Source: an uncultured Oscillospiraceae bacterium (GTDB lineage Bacteria > Bacillota > Clostridia > Oscillospirales > Ruminococcaceae). From it: a stretch of 19,376 nucleotides of DNA. The notes under the pieces are model-generated. The model searched no databases, had not been told where the DNA came from, and saw only the letters and a program-made list of their open reading frames with translations. Location of the stretch: positions 1 through 19,376 of the forward strand of contig CAJULF010000049.1 in NCBI GenBank assembly GCA_910587135.1. Reading direction: 5' to 3'. This document shows, in pieces, positions 1-6,451 of this stretch; the stretch's first letter is position 1, and every line of letters starts with the position of its first letter. Made by a program: the position numbers and the translations under genes.

Positions 1-75
1 TGTCTGTTTTTGTCTTTGCTTCAGGCTTTATGGGTTCTTGAGGAGACACTATTTAAGAAAAAAATGTTTATCCTA

Positions 76-104
76 TTGACAAATCTATCCAAAGGTGTTA
101 TACT
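76..104 (+). promoter_or_regulatory. Sigma-A promoter of the CPBP protease gene
   Basis: A perfect -35 box TTGACA (76-81), a 17-base spacer and the -10 box TATACT (99-104) are directly visible. Transcription should begin near 111, leaving a leader of about 34 bases with the ribosome binding site GGAGGGG near 128-134. The -10 box sits inside an inverted repeat (95-117), so repression is likely. Confidence 0.88.
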
Positions 105-117
105 GTGTATATAACAC
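95..117. promoter_or_regulatory. Inverted repeat over the -10 box, candidate operator
   Basis: The arms GTGTTATA (95-102) and TATAACAC (110-117) are perfect reverse complements with a 7-base spacer. The repeat covers the -10 box and the expected transcription start, the usual place for a repressor operator. The regulator is not in this window; a small dimeric GntR- or MarR-type repressor would fit the size, but that is inference. Confidence 0.6.
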
Positions 118-144
118 GATAACAGTTGGAGGGGAGAGGTTGTT

Positions 145-1053
145 ATGCAGAATATTTTTAAGGGAGAGCATTTCACGGACGCGGCGCGTGAGGCGAAGTT
201 CAAACCGCACCCCATATTACAGTTGGTGATGTTTGTGCTTGTGTTTTATGTGGGTCAGATATTGATGTCGATACCGCTGTTTCCGATAATATTTATGCGG
301 GATTTTATGGGGCAGACGGTCATTGACGAGGGCTGGTACATGGCGCTTCAGTTGGTGATCACAGTGTTCCCCGCGGCGATTACAATAGTATACTGCCGCT
401 TTATCGAGCGCAGAAGCCTTGGGAGTATGGGTCTGACCAAGCGCAATTGCGTGAGAGATTACGCGATAGGTCTGGCTATAGGAGCGGGTGAATTTGTGCT
501 CTGTCTGCTGATATGCTATGCGGCGGGCGCGGTGAGCTATGTCGGAACAGATATGAACAATGCTGCGTGCTTTATTGTGATATGTATAGGCTGGATACTC
601 CAAGGTGCGGAGGAGGAAATAGTGTGCCGCGGGTTTCTCATGGGAACAATGGCGAGCAGACTTCCGCTCTGGTCGGCGGTGCTGATAAATTCCGCGTTCT
701 TCTCAATAATGCACATATTTAATGACGGCTTCAATCCTGTTGTTTTTGTAAATCTTATGCTTTTCGGAGTATTCATGTCGGTAATGGCAGTAAGGTTTGA
801 CAGTATCATTCCCTGCTGCGCGGCGCACTCTATCTGGAATCTGGTTCAGGGAAACGTGTTCGGGCTTCCCGTAAGCGGAATGCTGACGGGTCCCTCGGTG
901 TTCCGTTTTCAGCTTGCGGAGAATATGGACCTGTGGACCGGCGGAGTGTTCGGCATAGAGGGCGGTATCACGGAATCAATTATTATTGTTGTACTTACTT
1001 TGGCTCTGCTGTTTATACCTAAAATGAAAAAGAAAGCGGAAATCGCGCAATAA
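145..1053 (+). CDS. CPBP family intramembrane metalloprotease
   Basis: A 302-residue polytopic membrane protein with all three motifs of the CPBP (CAAX protease and bacteriocin-processing, Abi/Rce1-like) family. EExxxR is at E157-E158-R162, FxxxH at F186-H190 and HxxxN at H228-N232; these Glu and His residues form the active site in characterised relatives. Hydrophobic spans lie near residues 24-50, 66-84, 106-131, 140-152, 176-190, 198-215 and 277-291, and the tail is basic. The ATG at 145 is preceded by GGAGGGG at good spacing. The gene stands alone behind its own strong promoter, with an inverted repeat over the -10 box that suggests control by a repressor. Family members process prenylated proteins or bacteriocin precursors, give bacteriocin self-immunity, or cleave anti-sigma factors. 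Nothing nearby shows a substrate, so only the family call is firm. Confidence 0.93.
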   Translation: MQNIFKGEHFTDAAREAKFKPHPILQLVMFVLVFYVGQILMSIPLFPIIFMRDFMGQTVIDEGWYMALQLVITVFPAAITIVYCRFIERRSLGSMGLTKRNCVRDYAIGLAIGAGEFVLCLLICYAAGAVSYVGTDMNNAACFIVICIGWILQGAEEEIVCRGFLMGTMASRLPLWSAVLINSAFFSIMHIFNDGFNPVVFVNLMLFGVFMSVMAVRFDSIIPCCAAHSIWNLVQGNVFGLPVSGMLTGPSVFRFQLAENMDLWTGGVFGIEGGITESIIIVVLTLALLFIPKMKKKAEIAQ

Positions 1054-1094
1054 AAAGTTTCTGGTTTCGTATAAATCCGAGCTTCAGACCGTAG

Positions 1095-1338
1095 AAAAAG
1101 CCTATATGCTACGCAATGTCATCGCATGAAATTTCAAAAAGTGTCGGAATTTGCGTAGCAAATTCCGACCGGTTCCCGAAATCGCGCGGAGGTGGTTTTG
1201 TGCAATATGCATGTAGCTGCTTATGGAGATTTGCAGCTGTTTGCGTAAAACCTAGCGCAGCGAACGGCGCGTGATTGCGGGAATTTTGAAATTTTTTAAA
1301 AGAATCCGCTCTTGGTCAACCTTTATATAGGCTGCTTT
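1095..1338. repeat. Palindromic element, MITE-like or structured RNA
   Basis: The stretch between the CPBP gene and the terminator has nested inverted repeats. The outer arms are AGCCTATAT (1100-1108) and ATATAGGCT (1325-1333). Inside are ATGAAATTTCA near 1126-1136 against TGAAATTT near 1287-1294, and CCCGAAATCGCGCG (from about 1175) against CGCGTGATTGCGGG (about 1268-1281). Next come GGTTTT and AAAACC (ending about 1252), and AGCTGC against GCAGCT near 1215-1238. A separate perfect hairpin, with arms CGGAATTTGC and GCAAATTCCG, lies at 1145-1167. There is no transposase or credible reading frame. It is most simply a MITE-like non-autonomous element; a multi-stem RNA is the alternative. Confidence 0.5.
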
Positions 1339-1381
1339 ATAAACAGAAGGCTCGAAGTTATCCGAGCCTTCTGTTTATAAA
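1336..1381. terminator. Strong bidirectional intrinsic terminator
   Basis: Arms of 19 bases (1336-1354 and 1363-1381) pair perfectly around an 8-base loop. The core is AGAAGGCTCG with its complement, followed by a T/A-rich arm. It lies 17 bases past the mscS stop codon on the minus strand and can also end transcription from the CPBP gene on the plus strand. Confidence 0.85.
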
Positions 1382-1398
1382 AATAAAGAATTATAAAA

Positions 1399-2334
1399 TC
1401 AATTGCTTTTATCAGTGATATGAACCTCAAGCTGATTAAAGGGAATTACTATCCCGTTTTCACAGAACGCGTCAAAAACCTGTTCGTTGGTATCAAACAC
1501 CACGTCCCAATAGTCCGGAGTTCTGCACCAAGGACGCGCGGCTATCACCACAGCGCTTTCGCCCTGCTCCTTCATGCGTACCAGCGGAGCGGGATCGTCC
1601 AGCACCATCTCGTTGTTTTTGAGAATTTCAAGGATTATTTCCCGCGCTTTCCGATAGTCGCTCGCGTAAGAGATTGAATAAGTTAGATCCACACGGCGTG
1701 TTTCGTTATTTGAATTGTTGACAACGACCGCGTTTACCGCCTGACCGTTCGGAATGAAAATCGCCTGATTGGACGCGGAATCCAGCCGTGTGTGGATTAT
1801 TGAAATTTGTGACACCGTGCCCTCTGTTCCGTTCACGATAATGTAATCGCCGATTTTAAAAGGCTTTGTTATCATCAGCATAAATCCGCCGGCAACGTTG
1901 GAAAGCGAATCCTGAAGCGCAAGACCTATCGCGACTCCCGCCGTTCCAATAATAGTGATAATTGAGGTGGACGGGATACCGAGAATCGACAAAACGATAG
2001 TGATAAGCAGCACATACAGGATAATTTTTGCCACCTGCGACACGAATTTTTTTACCGTGACCTCCAGCTTGGTCTTGTTCATGCCCTTGGAGATAAGCCA
2101 CAGACACAGCTTGGTAACAAGCAGCCCCAGCACCAGAATCAGTACGGCAAAAAGAATAGTGGGTATCGCCGAAAGAATAGAGCGTCCGAGATTTACAAAA
2201 AAATCACCGATCGCTGAAAGAGCCTGTTCTGGCCTTTCAACAAGCTCTTGAACTGCGTCGTTAAGCGTTGCTTCGTGTGTGGTGATTACATCGGTTTCTG
2301 CGCTTGCCGCAAAAAAGCTCTGCAATAAATTCAT
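1399..2334 (-). CDS. Small-conductance mechanosensitive channel, MscS family
   Basis: A 311-residue MscS-type channel that should open under membrane tension and release small solutes during osmotic downshock. A 50-residue N-terminal extension is followed by three membrane helices, about 56-79, 101-118 and 123-150. The third carries the glycine/alanine-rich pore helix (GTAGVAIGLALQDSLSN) and runs into the signature KPFKIGDYI (157-165), the start of the beta domain. The alpha/beta vestibule domain reaches the C terminus; overall length is typical. The start ATG overlaps the TAA of the ACT-domain gene by one base (TAATG), so the two are translationally coupled. It is the last gene of the riboswitch-controlled lysine operon. 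Some MscS relatives, such as corynebacterial MscCG, export amino acids; whether this one passes lysine or intermediates is only inference. Confidence 0.93.
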   Translation of the reverse strand: MNLLQSFFAASAETDVITTHEATLNDAVQELVERPEQALSAIGDFFVNLGRSILSAIPTILFAVLILVLGLLVTKLCLWLISKGMNKTKLEVTVKKFVSQVAKIILYVLLITIVLSILGIPSTSIITIIGTAGVAIGLALQDSLSNVAGGFMLMITKPFKIGDYIIVNGTEGTVSQISIIHTRLDSASNQAIFIPNGQAVNAVVVNNSNNETRRVDLTYSISYASDYRKAREIILEILKNNEMVLDDPAPLVRMKEQGESAVVIAARPWCRTPDYWDVVFDTNEQVFDAFCENGIVIPFNQLEVHITDKSN

Positions 2335-2780
2335 TATCCGAACATTCTCCTGAATTCAGTCTCCGCCGCTTCACCGTCGCTTTCTCTTATCAGCACGGAA
2401 ATCTCGTCAACGCCCGTTGTGATAAGCAGAATCATGGCGTTTATACGGTTGAGCATTTCAAAAACCTTTGCGGCAAAGCCCGCCTGCGTTTCCATTTCGT
2501 CCGATTTGAGAACGATCTTGCGGTTTCCGCTGTTTATCATCGGAACTATTCCGCACTTCTCCTTAAGCTCTTTCATGACCCCAAGCAGCTTTGGCATCTC
2601 CTCGTCGTCCACGGTGAAGCCGAAGCTGAATATCTCCGAGGTGGGGGCGGTCATGGATATCATGTCGATATTTATCCCCGCGTTAGCCACGGCAGTGAGA
2701 GTGTCCTCCATAATGGTCTTGTACAGCGGCACGTTGTTGAAGGATACCGCGGATACGCTTTCGGTAACAGAAATACTCAT
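2334..2780 (-). CDS. Stand-alone tandem ACT-domain protein, aspartokinase-regulator-like
   Basis: A 148-residue protein made of two ACT-like halves, about 1-75 and 80-148. The first half has the aspartokinase-like pattern of an alternating beta strand and an ANAGINIDMISM helix-strand. The second (GFAAKVFEMLNRINA followed by ITTGVDEISVLI) closely resembles the last ACT repeat of lysine- or threonine-sensitive aspartokinases. No kinase domain is present. The ATG at 2780 is chosen because AAGGAG lies 8 bases upstream; a TTG two codons earlier has poor spacing. The gene begins two bases after dapB ends and runs into mscS. By family knowledge it should bind an amino acid, plausibly lysine, and may act on aspartokinase or another pathway enzyme encoded elsewhere; target and ligand are not shown by the sequence. 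Confidence 0.82.
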   Translation of the reverse strand: MSISVTESVSAVSFNNVPLYKTIMEDTLTAVANAGINIDMISMTAPTSEIFSFGFTVDDEEMPKLLGVMKELKEKCGIVPMINSGNRKIVLKSDEMETQAGFAAKVFEMLNRINAMILLITTGVDEISVLIRESDGEAAETEFRRMFG

Positions 2781-2782
2781 AA

Positions 2783-3541
2783 TCAATTCTCCTTAATCAA
2801 ATCAGACATCGTATACATTCCCGCAGGCTTTCCCGCAAGAAATACAGCCGCGTTGACAGAGCCGACGGCGAAGACCTCCTTGCTCTGCGCCGAGTGCGAG
2901 AGTGTTATGACCTCGTCGTGTCCCGCAAAAATTATGTCATGCTCGCCGACGATAGTTCCGCCGCGCACGGCGTGCATGCCTATTTCCTCTTTACCGCGGG
3001 GCTTTCTCACGCTGTGGCGGTCATATACAAAATGTTTTGTCCCGCCAAGCTCCTCGTTTATCGCCTCGGCTATCATGATAGCCGTGCCGGACGGCGCGTC
3101 CTGCTTAAGATTGTGGTGCTTTTCGAGTATCTCAATATCGAATTGTCCGCCGAGAATCTGCGTTGCTTTTCTCGCAAGCTCCACAAGAAGATTTATTCCA
3201 AGCGACATGTTGAACGTGAAAAAAATCGGTATCTGCGCTGAAGCCGCTGTGATCTGTGTACGCTGTTCATCGGTATAGCCCGTTGTGGCAATGACTGCGG
3301 GAACGTTGTTCATCTTGCAGTAGCTAAGTAAGTCGTCCAGCGCGGAGGGGTGTGAAAAATCGATTATCACATCGGGCTTTACTGTCAGGTCGAATATAGA
3401 GGAGTAAACGGGGAAGCTGTCATACTTGTTGCCTGCCTTGTCTATTCCCGCTACTATCTCACAGTCCTCACGCTCTGCGCAAAGACCAGTGATGACGCGC
3501 CCCATCTTTCCGCAGGCGCCCGTTACAGCAATCCTTATCAT
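2783..3541 (-). CDS. dapB: 4-hydroxy-tetrahydrodipicolinate reductase
   Basis: DapB reduces the product of DapA to tetrahydrodipicolinate with NAD(P)H in the cytoplasmic diaminopimelate/lysine pathway. The 252-residue length is typical. The N-terminal Rossmann fold has GACGKMGR (8-15). The substrate domain holds the signature EKHHNLKQDAPSGTA (140-154), with the catalytic His142/His143 and Lys146, and the RGGTIVGEH strand (193-201) is intact. The ATG is preceded by GGAAAGGA. The gene starts 18 bases after dapA ends and lies 2 bases before the ACT-domain gene, as the third gene of the riboswitch operon. All expected catalytic residues are present. Confidence 0.97.
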   Translation of the reverse strand: MIRIAVTGACGKMGRVITGLCAEREDCEIVAGIDKAGNKYDSFPVYSSIFDLTVKPDVIIDFSHPSALDDLLSYCKMNNVPAVIATTGYTDEQRTQITAASAQIPIFFTFNMSLGINLLVELARKATQILGGQFDIEILEKHHNLKQDAPSGTAIMIAEAINEELGGTKHFVYDRHSVRKPRGKEEIGMHAVRGGTIVGEHDIIFAGHDEVITLSHSAQSKEVFAVGSVNAAVFLAGKPAGMYTMSDLIKEN

Positions 3542-3559
3542 TTTAACGTCCTTTCCGAT

Positions 3560-4459
3560 TTACTTGATTTTACCGACAAGTCCCATCTGCTCCATAACGC
3601 CGCGCAGTCTGTCTTTCTGCGTCTGCTCCATTGAGCACAGGGGAAGTCTGCATTCACCCGCGTTAAAGCCCATTATATTCAGCGCTTCCTTGACGGGGAT
3701 AGGGTTAACGTCCATAAACATAGCCTTGTCAAGCTCCAGCAGCTTTTTTTGTATTTCCAATGCCTCAGCGGGTCTGCCGCCGAGAAAGCTCATTACTTCG
3801 TCATGCTTCTCCTTGGGGCATATGTTGGCGGATACCGATATAACGCCCTTTCCGCCAAGCGCCAGACAAGCCAGCACCTCGTCATCGTTGCCAGAATATA
3901 TATCCAGGTCGGTATAGGCGGACACCTGCATAACGGTATCCATATTGCCGCTTGCTTCCTTGGTCGCAACTATGTTCGGGTGCTTTGCCAATTCCATGTA
4001 CGCGGCGGGGGATATGCTCATTCCCGTTCTTGATGGAACGTTGTACAGCACTATCGGTATATTAACACTGTCCGCAATGGCTGTAAAGTGCTTTACCAGC
4101 CCGCGCTGCGAGGCTTTGTTGTAGTAGGGCGTTACCAGAAGCAGAGCGTCCGCGCCCGATGCCTCCGCTTCCTTGGAAAGCTCAATGGCATAGGCGGTAT
4201 CGTTGCTGCCTGTTCCCGCGATTACGGGGATTTTTCCGTTTACGCGCTTTACGCAGCTGTGGATAACCTCAATGTGCTCATCATCGGTCATGGTGGAGGA
4301 TTCGCCGGTTGTTCCGCAGACGATTATCGCGTCCGCGCTGTTATCTATCTGGTAATCCACCAGCTTGCCGAATTCTTCGTAATTTATACTTCCGTCCGCG
4401 TTCATAGGGGTGGCGATCGCCGTTCCTACGCCGGTGAAGATAGTCTTGTTCTTAGCCAT
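3560..4459 (-). CDS. dapA: 4-hydroxy-tetrahydrodipicolinate synthase
   Basis: DapA condenses pyruvate with aspartate semialdehyde, the committed step to diaminopimelate and lysine. The 299-residue TIM barrel is of normal length. Visible motifs are GTTGE (49-53, with Thr50 and Thr51 of the proton relay), YNVPSRTG (139-146, with Tyr139 and Arg144), and ATKEASGN (165-172), where Lys167 forms the Schiff base with pyruvate. The ATG has AAGGAG at good spacing. It is the second gene of the operon, 69 bases after asd and 18 before dapB, so substrate maker and user are neighbours. Gram-positive DapA enzymes are often insensitive to lysine, which would leave control to the riboswitch and aspartokinase; that point is inference. 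Confidence 0.97.
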   Translation of the reverse strand: MAKNKTIFTGVGTAIATPMNADGSINYEEFGKLVDYQIDNSADAIIVCGTTGESSTMTDDEHIEVIHSCVKRVNGKIPVIAGTGSNDTAYAIELSKEAEASGADALLLVTPYYNKASQRGLVKHFTAIADSVNIPIVLYNVPSRTGMSISPAAYMELAKHPNIVATKEASGNMDTVMQVSAYTDLDIYSGNDDEVLACLALGGKGVISVSANICPKEKHDEVMSFLGGRPAEALEIQKKLLELDKAMFMDVNPIPVKEALNIMGFNAGECRLPLCSMEQTQKDRLRGVMEQMGLVGKIK

Positions 4460-4528
4460 ATAAACTCCTTTTAGTTGAATAGCTGTCAGTGATCGGTTTT
4501 ATGTCGTCATACCGCACATTACCGACGG

Positions 4529-5611
4529 TCAGTCAAAGTAGCCCTTTGCCGCCAGCAGCTCCGCCATCTCGACTCCGCCGCCCGCGGCGCCTCTAAGCGT
4601 GTTGTGAGAAAGGCAGACAAACTTGTAGTCGTACTGCGTGTCGGGGCGCAGACGTCCGATGGATACCGCCATGCCGTTTTCAAGATTTCTGTGCAGCTTT
4701 GTCTGGGGCATATTGTCCTCTTCAAAGTAGTGCAGGAACTGCTTGGGGGCGGAGGGAAGACCGAGCGCTTGCGGCTCGGCGGAATACTCAGCCCAGATTT
4801 TCTTTATTTCCTCGATAGAGGGCTTGTTTTCAAAGCGAACGAAAACCGCCGCGAAATGTCCGTCGGAAACGGGAACGCGCAGACATTGAGTAGTGATTTT
4901 CGGTGATTCGGTCTTTACTATCTCATCGCCTACGATACTGCCCCATACCTTCAGAGGCTCCTGCTCGGATTTTTCCTCCTCGCCGCCGATATAGGGGATA
5001 AGATTATCCACCATTTCGGGCCATGTATCAAATGTTTTACCCGCACCGGAGATAGCCTGATATGTGCAGGCAAGCACCTCCGTGATACCGAATTTTCTGA
5101 GCGGGGACAGCGCGGGAACATAGCTCTGAATAGAGCAGTTGGATTTTACCGAAATAAAGCCGCGCTTGGTACCCAGACGCTTTCTCTGCGCCTCGATGAT
5201 AGCGGCGTGATCCGCGTTTACCTCGGGGATTATCATGGGAACATCGGGGGTGAAGCGGTTAGCGGAGTTGTTGGACATAACGGGGCACTCCGCTTTTGCG
5301 TAAGCCTCCTCCAGCGCTTTTATCTCGTCCTTTTTCATATCCACCGCGCAGAATACGAAATCCACCTTTGCGGCTATTTCTTCAATGTCCGCCGAAGCGT
5401 CGTTTACTATAATATTTTCCATGCTTGCGGGCATTGAACTTGCCATATACCACCTGTCGCCGACAGCTTCCTTATAGGTTTTTCCCGCTGAGCGCGGAGA
5501 AGCCGCCAAAGCGACCACCTTGAACCAGGGGTGATTTTCCAGCAGCACAGCGAAACGCTGCCCTACCATTCCCGTTGCGCCGATAATACCGACATTATAC
5601 TGTTCTTTCAT
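4529..5611 (-). CDS. asd: Aspartate-semialdehyde dehydrogenase
   Basis: Asd reduces beta-aspartyl phosphate to aspartate semialdehyde with NADPH, the branch-point metabolite for lysine, threonine and methionine. The 360-residue protein has the NADP-binding GATGMVG (11-17), the catalytic cysteine in SNCS (Cys159), and RVPVSDGH with the active-site His252. The sequence after the dinucleotide site (HPWF, ASPRSAGK) and the length match the branch found in archaea, fungi and some Clostridia rather than the shorter proteobacterial form. The start ATG has AGAAAGG upstream. It is the first gene after the lysine riboswitch, so lysine should lower expression of the whole block. No truncation or missing residue is seen. 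Confidence 0.96.
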   Translation of the reverse strand: MKEQYNVGIIGATGMVGQRFAVLLENHPWFKVVALAASPRSAGKTYKEAVGDRWYMASSMPASMENIIVNDASADIEEIAAKVDFVFCAVDMKKDEIKALEEAYAKAECPVMSNNSANRFTPDVPMIIPEVNADHAAIIEAQRKRLGTKRGFISVKSNCSIQSYVPALSPLRKFGITEVLACTYQAISGAGKTFDTWPEMVDNLIPYIGGEEEKSEQEPLKVWGSIVGDEIVKTESPKITTQCLRVPVSDGHFAAVFVRFENKPSIEEIKKIWAEYSAEPQALGLPSAPKQFLHYFEEDNMPQTKLHRNLENGMAVSIGRLRPDTQYDYKFVCLSHNTLRGAAGGGVEMAELLAAKGYFD

Positions 5612-5653
5612 AATATATCTGCCTTTCTTTTTGGGCTGTGCCCGTTATAATAC

Positions 5654-5678
5654 AAAAAACCGATGAGAAGCCATCGGT
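5654..5678 (-). terminator. Riboswitch expression-platform terminator
   Basis: On the minus strand a 7-base stem (ACCGATG and CATCGGT, six-base loop) is followed at once by a run of six T. It lies between the lysine aptamer and the asd ribosome binding site, where a transcription-terminating L-box carries its off switch. Confidence 0.88.
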
Positions 5679-5714
5679 CCTGTCATATGCGGAAACGCAA
5701 AATACCTTGCGATA

Positions 5715-5892
5715 TCTGCGATAGCTCTCCATCACTTAACAAAGTCGATGACAGTAATACGCCTGTTCAACGTACAACCAGATATATGCGCCTCGGAACG
5801 CATACTCTTCGGCGGTCGGCCTTTCCCGCTCCGGCTCTCCGAGAGCCGTTTAACGGAGCGATACTTTTCCTGCCCGCACCTCTATCCGTTTA
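5715..5892 (-). promoter_or_regulatory. Lysine riboswitch (L-box) aptamer
   Basis: Read on the minus strand, the conserved L-box blocks appear in order. GGATAGAGGTGC (around 5887-5876) is the 5' side of P1 and its loop. GGGAAAGGC followed by GCCGAAG (about 5828-5807), then CTGG and ACTGTCA (5755-5749), are conserved core pieces. TGGAGAGCTATC (5731-5720) closes P1. The aptamer is about 175 bases, the usual size, and lies in a leader of about 360 bases ahead of asd. Lysine binding should favour the downstream terminator and shut off asd-dapA-dapB and the two genes after them. Confidence 0.94.
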
Positions 5893-5980
5893 TTCTCCGA
5901 TAAAAAACTGTTTTCACAAAATTTACCAAAAAACGCTTACAATTTCATGTGAATACAAATTTCAAATTCAGATTATTTAT

Positions 5981-6009
5981 ATTTTATCATATTATCCCTG
6001 TTTTGTCAA
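5981..6009 (-). promoter_or_regulatory. Promoter of the asd-dapA-dapB operon
   Basis: On the minus strand a perfect TTGACA (6009-6004), a 17-base spacer and TAAAAT (5986-5981) are present. Transcription would begin near 5974 and run through the lysine riboswitch to asd. Confidence 0.82.
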
Positions 6010-6095
6010 TCACATTAGCGTATTTATTTTCGCTTTTAATGAGAAATATCACATAAAAGCGGCTTGTATTTTGGTTAAATTGTTTATATTACCGC

Positions 6096-6124
6096 TTGAA
6101 ATTTATTCCCTGTTGTGTTACAAT
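6096..6124 (+). promoter_or_regulatory. Likely promoter of queA
   Basis: TTGAAA (6096-6101), a 17-base spacer and TACAAT (6119-6124) make a good sigma-A promoter. The expected start near 6131 coincides with the first base of a stable hairpin. The leader to queA would be about 320 bases and crosses a MITE-like element. Confidence 0.75.
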
Positions 6125-6130
6125 AGTATA

Positions 6131-6215
6131 CGTTACCTCCAAATATGCTTTGGCGAAAGATGCATAGCTCGGCGGGATTGCGCCGACAATGCTATGCTTT
6201 GTTGGTGAGGTACGG
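6131..6215 (+). other. Long hairpin at the 5' end of the queA transcript
   Basis: Three nested stems close one extended hairpin: TACCTC (6134-6139) with GAGGTA (6207-6212), GCATAGC (6162-6168) with GCTATGC (6191-6197), and CGGCG (6170-6174) with CGCCG (6181-6185). It starts at the predicted transcription start. I do not recognise it: it lacks the preQ1, T-box, SAM, FMN and 6S signatures I know. A weakly T-rich tract (6222-6227) lies 7 bases after it. It could be a small RNA, a leader element or a small inverted-repeat insertion. Confidence 0.5.
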
Positions 6216-6243
6216 ATAATTCTTTTAAACAAACACGAAAATT

Positions 6244-6425
6244 TTTAAGGCAACACCGCACAAAGCTTGTGCGCAGATTGCGCTGTCGGATTTTTCGTCA
6301 GATTGTACAATCTCGACGCTGGCGGGCTGACGCCCGCCAAGGAGAACTTGTGCAAGATGGCGGAAAATATGCAAGCAAGATGCGTGCAAAGCGCGAAGCG
6401 CGGGCTTTGTGCGGTGCTGCTTTAA
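6244..6425. repeat. MITE-like element in the queA leader
   Basis: The imperfect terminal inverted repeats match at 20 of 23 positions. The left end runs from TTTAAGGCA through CACCGCACAAAGC (6244-6266). The right end runs from GCTTTGTGCGGTGCTGC to TTTAA (about 6404-6425). The interior has a hairpin with arms TGGCGGGC and GCCCGCCA and no protein-like content. At about 180 bases without a transposase it fits a miniature inverted-repeat element; an AT-rich TA or TTTAA target duplication is possible. Confidence 0.7.
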
Positions 6426-6451
6426 ATATAATCAAGGAACGGAGATACATA

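Noticed and set aside
2781..2786. TTG start of the ACT-domain gene overlapping dapB
   Set aside because: AAGGAG is correctly spaced for the ATG at 2780 and too close to the TTG.
5654..5892. T-box or SAM riboswitch in the asd leader
   Set aside because: The T-box AGGGTGG motif and the SAM core are absent, while the ordered L-box blocks are all present.
6269..6451. N-terminal extension of QueA
   Set aside because: It is only an open frame through the MITE-like element; QueA homology and a ribosome binding site begin at 6452.
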